A stretch of DNA of 64,000 bases, taken from the NCBI GenBank assembly GCA_013306675.1, contig JABLUY010000180.1:16138-80137 (forward strand), given 5' to 3'. This DNA comes from Thraustochytrium sp. TN22. Its lineage: Eukaryota; Sar; Bigyra; Thraustochytrida; Thraustochytriidae. Positions 60,120 to 64,000 of the stretch are shown here, one piece after another. The position numbers and the translations under genes were made by a program. The notes beneath the pieces were generated by a model. It ran no database searches. It was given only the letters and a program-made list of their open reading frames with translations, and was not told the origin of the DNA. The first letter of the stretch is position 1. Every line of letters starts with the position of its first letter.

Positions 60120-62750
60120 ATGGAGGACACGGACGACGCGCGGCGCGCCGACGAGGCGGCGCTGGAGGAGCACGTGAACGCGTTCATGGGGTTCCTGAAG
60201 GACTCGGAGGCGATGGAGGCGTACGCAGATAAGATCGAGGACATGCTGGAGGACAAGAGCGCGCGCGAGAGCAAGAACTTCAGGCTGCTGGTGGACATGA
60301 ACGACCTGCGCAAGTTTGACGCGGACCTGACGCACAAGCTGATGCGGCTGCCGCTCGAGTACACGAAGGGGTTCGAGGAGGCGCTGAAGCGCATCGTGCG
60401 CAGTGAGCACGGGCGCGTGGAGGAGGTGAATGACGACAAGGCGCGCTTTCACGTGGGCTTTGTGGGCAGCTTTGGCGCGAACCACGTGTCGCCGCGCGCC
60501 ATGCTGGCGCGCTGCCTGGGCCAGCTCATCTGCGTGGAAGGCATCGTGACCAAGATGTCCGTGGTTCGGCCCAAGCTGGTGAGGTCCGTGCAGTACTGTC
60601 GCGCCACGCGCAAGCACCACCGCAAGGTGTTCCGCGACGCCACCTCGCTGGACGGCCTGCCGACGTCGAGCACGATGCCGCGCGAGGACCCGGACGGCAA
60701 CCCGCTCGAGACGGAATTCGGTCTTAGCGTCTTCAAGGATTACCAGACGCTGACGATTCAGGAGATGCCGGAGCGCGCGCCGCATGGGCAGCTGCCGCGG
60801 TCCGTGGACGTTGTGCTGGATTTTGACCTGGTTGACCGCTGCAAGCCGGGCGACCGCGTCAAGGTGGTGGGCGTTTTTCGCGCCATCCCACGCGGCGGGC
60901 CCACAACTCGCGCCTACAACAGCAAGCTCATCGCCAACTCCGTGCAGACCATCGGCGACGAGGTGCAGGGGATCACCATGACGGCGGGCGACATCCAGAA
61001 CATCCGCGCGCTCGCGCAGGGCGACGGCGTCTTTGGCGTGCTGGCGCGCTCGCTGGCGCCCTCCATCTACGGCCACGACTACATTAAGAAGGCGCTGCTG
61101 CTGCTGCTTCTGGGCGGCATGGAGAAGAACCTCAAGAACGGCACGCACCTCCGCGGCGACATCAATGTGCTCATGGTCGGCGACCCGTCCACGGCCAAAT
61201 CGCAGCTGCTGCGCTTCGTGCTGGGCATTGCGCCGCTGGCCGTCTCCACGACCGGCCGCGGCTCCACGGGCGTCGGCCTCACGGCCGCCGTCACGACGGA
61301 TCCGGAGACGCGCGAGCGCCGCCTCGAGGCCGGCGCCATGGTCTTGGCGGACCGTGGCGTTGTCTGTATCGACGAATTTGACAAGATGGGCGACAACGAC
61401 CGGGTTGCTATTCACGAGGTCATGGAGCAGCAGACCGTGACCATCGCCAAGGCCGGCATCCACGCCTCTCTCAACGCGCGCTGCTCCGTTGTCGCTGCGG
61501 CCAACCCCATCTACGGCCAGTACGACAAGGATCTTTCGCCGCAGCGCAACGTCAACCTGCCGGACTCGCTCCTCTCTCGTTTCGACCTGCTCTTCATCGT
61601 GCTCGATAACCTCAACCCGGAGCACGACCGCGCCATCTCCGACCACATTTTGCGCCTTCATCGCTACCAGCGGCCCGGCCAGGAGGGTCTCCCGTTCCAG
61701 ACCGCTGGCACCGACATGACGGCCAGCGCGCTCGAGGAGACCGACGACCGCGAGGACCACACGGCGCCCATGCACCAAAAATTCAACCCGCTGCTGCACG
61801 GCGGTTTCGCAGCCGGCTCCGGCCGCCGCGACCAGCTCCTCCACCCGGAGTTCATCCGCAAGTACATTCACTACGCCAAGAGCCGCATAAAGCCAATCCT
61901 CACCGAGGAGGCCTCCGACTTCATCAACCAGCAGTACGCCACTCTGCGCCAGGAGCAGGAGATGAAGACGCTCCCAGTCACCGCGCGCCAGCTCGAGAGC
62001 TTCATTCGTCTTGCCACGGCGCACGCCAAGGCGCGCCTCTCCGGCGAGGTTGAGGTCGCCGACGCCGAGGAGGCGCTCCGCATCATTCGCTACGCACTCT
62101 ACCATGACACCGTCGTCCCGGAGGATGGCGCTGCCGCTCCGCTCGAGACGAACCAGCCGGCCGACGAAAACCCGCACCCGACGAGCCGCCAACGCCCGCG
62201 CCTTGCCTCGGACGCCTCTGCTAGCACCAACAGCGCCGTTGGGGACGGCCTGGACGGCGGCAGCGACGACGAGGACGACGACGAGGACATGAACGGTGAG
62301 AATGGCGGCCACCGCCGGCGCGCCGGCGGTGTTGCCAGCACTCCGGCGCGTGTGCCGGCGCGCCGGCGGGCAACGCCTGCGTCTTCGCAGCGCCGCCGCA
62401 AGCGCGCCCGCGCCAGCCCCGACCCAGCTAGTGCCGGTCTGGACGGTGGCGCCAGCGCGCCGCAGGACGACGGCAAGATGGACGTGGACGAAGACGAGGA
62501 CGGTGACGACGTGGTTGACGAGAATTCGGCGCGCTTCAAGCTCGTGCAGACCGTGGTCATGAAGCTCGCCCGCGAGCGCCGCGTGGACACGCTCCTCGCT
62601 CGCGACGTGCGCGAGGCCGCAACAGTGGCCCTCCAGCAGCAGGACGGCTCCGCCAAGCCGTACTCGCGCGTCGAGTTTGACCTCATCCTCGAGCGCCTTG
62701 AGGCTCGCAACCGCATCATGTACCGTGACGGCGAGATCACCATCATTTAG
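60120..62750 (+). CDS. MCM3: DNA replication licensing factor MCM3
   Basis: An 876-residue subunit of the MCM2-7 replicative helicase, starting at the ATG at 60120 (MEDTDDARRADE). MCM3-specific blocks are present: VGSFGANHVSPRAMLARCL, CVEGIVTKMSVVRPKLVRSVQYC, NPLETEFGLSVFKDYQTLTIQEMPE, APHGQLPRSVDVVLD. The AAA+ core has Walker A GDPSTAKSQ (354-362), Walker B with CIDEFDKM (416-423), and the arginine finger SRFD (486-489). MCM3 lacks the Zn-finger seen in other MCMs, as here. The C-terminal part carries an acidic Asp run and a basic stretch (RRRKRARASP, about 760-770) that may act as a nuclear localisation signal, then a winged-helix-like end (VEFDLILERLEARNRIMYRDGEI). A 939-codon antisense open frame is a composition artefact. 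Confidence 0.97.
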   Translation: MEDTDDARRADEAALEEHVNAFMGFLKDSEAMEAYADKIEDMLEDKSARESKNFRLLVDMNDLRKFDADLTHKLMRLPLEYTKGFEEALKRIVRSEHGRVEEVNDDKARFHVGFVGSFGANHVSPRAMLARCLGQLICVEGIVTKMSVVRPKLVRSVQYCRATRKHHRKVFRDATSLDGLPTSSTMPREDPDGNPLETEFGLSVFKDYQTLTIQEMPERAPHGQLPRSVDVVLDFDLVDRCKPGDRVKVVGVFRAIPRGGPTTRAYNSKLIANSVQTIGDEVQGITMTAGDIQNIRALAQGDGVFGVLARSLAPSIYGHDYIKKALLLLLLGGMEKNLKNGTHLRGDINVLMVGDPSTAKSQLLRFVLGIAPLAVSTTGRGSTGVGLTAAVTTDPETRERRLEAGAMVLADRGVVCIDEFDKMGDNDRVAIHEVMEQQTVTIAKAGIHASLNARCSVVAAANPIYGQYDKDLSPQRNVNLPDSLLSRFDLLFIVLDNLNPEHDRAISDHILRLHRYQRPGQEGLPFQTAGTDMTASALEETDDREDHTAPMHQKFNPLLHGGFAAGSGRRDQLLHPEFIRKYIHYAKSRIKPILTEEASDFINQQYATLRQEQEMKTLPVTARQLESFIRLATAHAKARLSGEVEVADAEEALRIIRYALYHDTVVPEDGAAAPLETNQPADENPHPTSRQRPRLASDASASTNSAVGDGLDGGSDDEDDDEDMNGENGGHRRRAGGVASTPARVPARRRATPASSQRRRKRARASPDPASAGLDGGASAPQDDGKMDVDEDEDGDDVVDENSARFKLVQTVVMKLARERRVDTLLARDVREAATVALQQQDGSAKPYSRVEFDLILERLEARNRIMYRDGEITII

Positions 62751-62866
62751 CGAAGAGAAGTGAGTCAGTAAGCTATAGCCCAGAGCAAGCACCCTCGAGG
62801 CCGAGCCGGAGAAGTCAAATCATTCTTTACTTGCTACCACTGGTACCTTGGTATTCCCCTCATGGC
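62751..62866. other. Short convergent intergenic region (MCM3 / kinase)
   Basis: 116 bases between stops. It contains TACCACTGGTACC (62835-62847), a palindrome-like element similar to those beyond other stops in this window. Confidence 0.7.
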
Positions 62867-63910
62867 TCACTTTTTGGCGACCGTGCGCTTGAGCATGTCG
62901 AAGGAGTCCACGTCGCTGAGCTCGTCGAGGTGCGAGACGTCGCGCAGGGTGGAGTAGATACGGTTGAGAGCACGCGCGACGTTCTGGAACTCGGGCCGGC
63001 GGTCCGGATCCTGGTCCCAGCAGCGCTGGATCAGGGCGCCGCACTGCTTGGGGCAGCCCGAGTGCGGCACGCCGAGACGCTTGCCGTCAGCGATATACTT
63101 GCGCACGTCGGACGGCTCCCAGGAGGCGAACGGGATGGCGCCCGTGTACATTTCCCACATGAGGACCGCAAAGGCGTAGACGTCCACCTTGCGCGAGAAG
63201 AGGCCGCTCTGCAGCAGCTCGGGCGCCATATAGGCTGGCGTACCGGCTGCCGTGACGGTGGTGGAGACGAGACCGAAATCGCAGAGCTTGACGTGCATGT
63301 CGGCCGTCACCAGCACGTTATGCGATTTGATGTCGCGGTGGATGATGGCCGGCGTCTGCGCGTGCAAATACTCGAGCGCCGAGGCGAGCTCGATCTGCAT
63401 GGCCAGCAGGCTCTTCTCCGAGACCGCGGGCCGTGCGGCGCCGTGCAGGACGTCAAAGAGCGAGCACTCGCACAGCTCCATGACCATGCAGAACTTGGGT
63501 GCGCGCGTGCAGGCGCCGAACATCTCCACGATGCTCGGGTGCCGCAGCTTGCTCATCACGTGGAGCTCGTCCATGAACTCTTGCTTGAGCTCTGCATCGA
63601 CACGCGGGTCAAAGAGTGTCTTGAGCGCCACGCGCCGCCCGCGCCATGTGCCCTTGTACACGATCGCGAAGCCGCCGCCGCCAATCTGGTCGCCCAGCTC
63701 CACGTCCTGGATGTCGATGTCGCGCCAGGCGGCTCTCGGCTCGCCGCCCTTGGATTCGCCGCGCAGAGCCACATCGTCATCCTCGCCGTCCTGCTCCAGG
63801 CCGCCCGGCGCATCAGACACGCTGGCCTGTTTGCGAAAGCTGCTCGCCAGCCGGCCGCCCACCGCGTCTTCATCCTCCTCCTCCCTGCACTTGCCCTCGT
63901 GCTTCTTCAT
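62867..63910 (-). CDS. TKL-family (Raf/MAP3K-like) serine/threonine protein kinase
   Basis: A 347-residue kinase from the ATG at 63910, essentially a bare catalytic domain (about 68-320) after a short acidic N-terminus that starts MKKHEGKCREEEDED. Key residues are intact: glycine loop IGGGGFAIVYKG (76-87), VALK Lys97, helix C Glu in EFMDELHVMSKLRHP (E115), catalytic HRDIKSHN (191-198), DFG (211-213), AGTPAYMAPE (222-231) and the C-lobe CWDQDPDRRPEF. The substitution pattern (KLRHPSIVEMFGAC, HNVLVTADMHVKLCDFGL) matches tyrosine-kinase-like Ser/Thr kinases. No transmembrane or regulatory domain is seen. The short C-tail has DVDSFDMLKRTVAKK. Specific orthology cannot be assigned. Confidence 0.94.
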   Translation of the reverse strand: MKKHEGKCREEEDEDAVGGRLASSFRKQASVSDAPGGLEQDGEDDDVALRGESKGGEPRAAWRDIDIQDVELGDQIGGGGFAIVYKGTWRGRRVALKTLFDPRVDAELKQEFMDELHVMSKLRHPSIVEMFGACTRAPKFCMVMELCECSLFDVLHGAARPAVSEKSLLAMQIELASALEYLHAQTPAIIHRDIKSHNVLVTADMHVKLCDFGLVSTTVTAAGTPAYMAPELLQSGLFSRKVDVYAFAVLMWEMYTGAIPFASWEPSDVRKYIADGKRLGVPHSGCPKQCGALIQRCWDQDPDRRPEFQNVARALNRIYSTLRDVSHLDELSDVDSFDMLKRTVAKK

Positions 63911-63947
63911 CGCCTCCAGCTCTGCGCCGCGCTCTCTTGCGCTGCGC

Positions 63948-64000
63948 TGCTCTGCTCTGCTCTGCTCTGCTCTGCTCTGCTCTGCTCTGCTCTGCTCTGC
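63948..64000. repeat. (CTCTG)n pentanucleotide microsatellite at window edge
   Basis: At least ten perfect TCTGC/CTCTG units start 38 bases upstream of the kinase ATG and continue to the end of the window, probably in its 5' UTR or promoter. Confidence 0.95.

Noticed and set aside
59973-62792. 939-codon open frame antisense to MCM3
   Set aside because: Same GC3 effect. The predicted Val/Leu/His/Arg-rich protein has no recognisable motif and tracks the MCM3 reading frame exactly.

Overview
The window is nuclear DNA from a GC-rich, gene-dense, intron-poor eukaryotic microbe. About nineteen protein genes are visible and nearly all are single uninterrupted reading frames, including an 11.7 kb myosin gene. 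One clear spliceosomal intron was found, in NAE1. The products are plainly eukaryotic (PRMT1, CCT3, CCR4, AP-complex beta subunit, NAE1, MCM3, NIPP1-like, myosin). A stramenopile, most likely a labyrinthulomycete/thraustochytrid, is my inference. It rests on intron poverty, strong GC3 bias, Pro/Thr-rich secreted proteins, a plant-type CCR4, a PqiA-like membrane protein and a TPR protein with an N-terminal domain I associate with protists. No marker gene proves it.

Layout: (1) 1-5660, all on the minus strand: 5' part of PRMT1, CCT3, and an RNF141-like RING protein. (2) 5661-9035 noncoding, then two tandem plus-strand paralogues (9036-13079 and 15910-19479). They encode large secreted Cys-rich proteins, each made of two related halves. 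(3) 19682-24259 minus strand: an MFSD5-type transporter with an apparent one-base frameshift, a 99% identical 322-bp tandem duplication, and a plant-type CCR4 deadenylase. (4) 27252-44340 plus strand: a bacterial-type long GAPDH, a 3884-residue WW-motor-MyTH4 myosin with about 17 tail repeats, and a NIPP1-like FHA protein. (5) 44695-47472 minus: AP beta-adaptin. (6) 49426-55262: a possible small mitochondrial protein, a secreted cystatin-like protein, a thioredoxin-fold protein (minus), and a claudin-like/PqiA-like membrane fusion. (7) 55692-63910: a TPR protein, NAE1 divergent from MCM3, and a TKL kinase; a pentamer microsatellite runs off the right edge.

Most genes are unrelated housekeeping functions with no operon logic. 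The exceptions are the tandem secreted paralogues and the NAE1/MCM3 divergent pair, which share 407 bp of 5' flank. Noncoding stretches are rich in tetra- and pentanucleotide microsatellites, (CCG)n tracts and CTAGCTAG palindromes. Because codons mostly end in C or G, many real genes carry long antisense open frames (up to 939 codons opposite MCM3); these were rejected.

Most unusual items: the myosin tail repeat, the claudin-like/PqiA-like fusion, the duplicated double-module secreted proteins, and the bacterial-type GAPDH.
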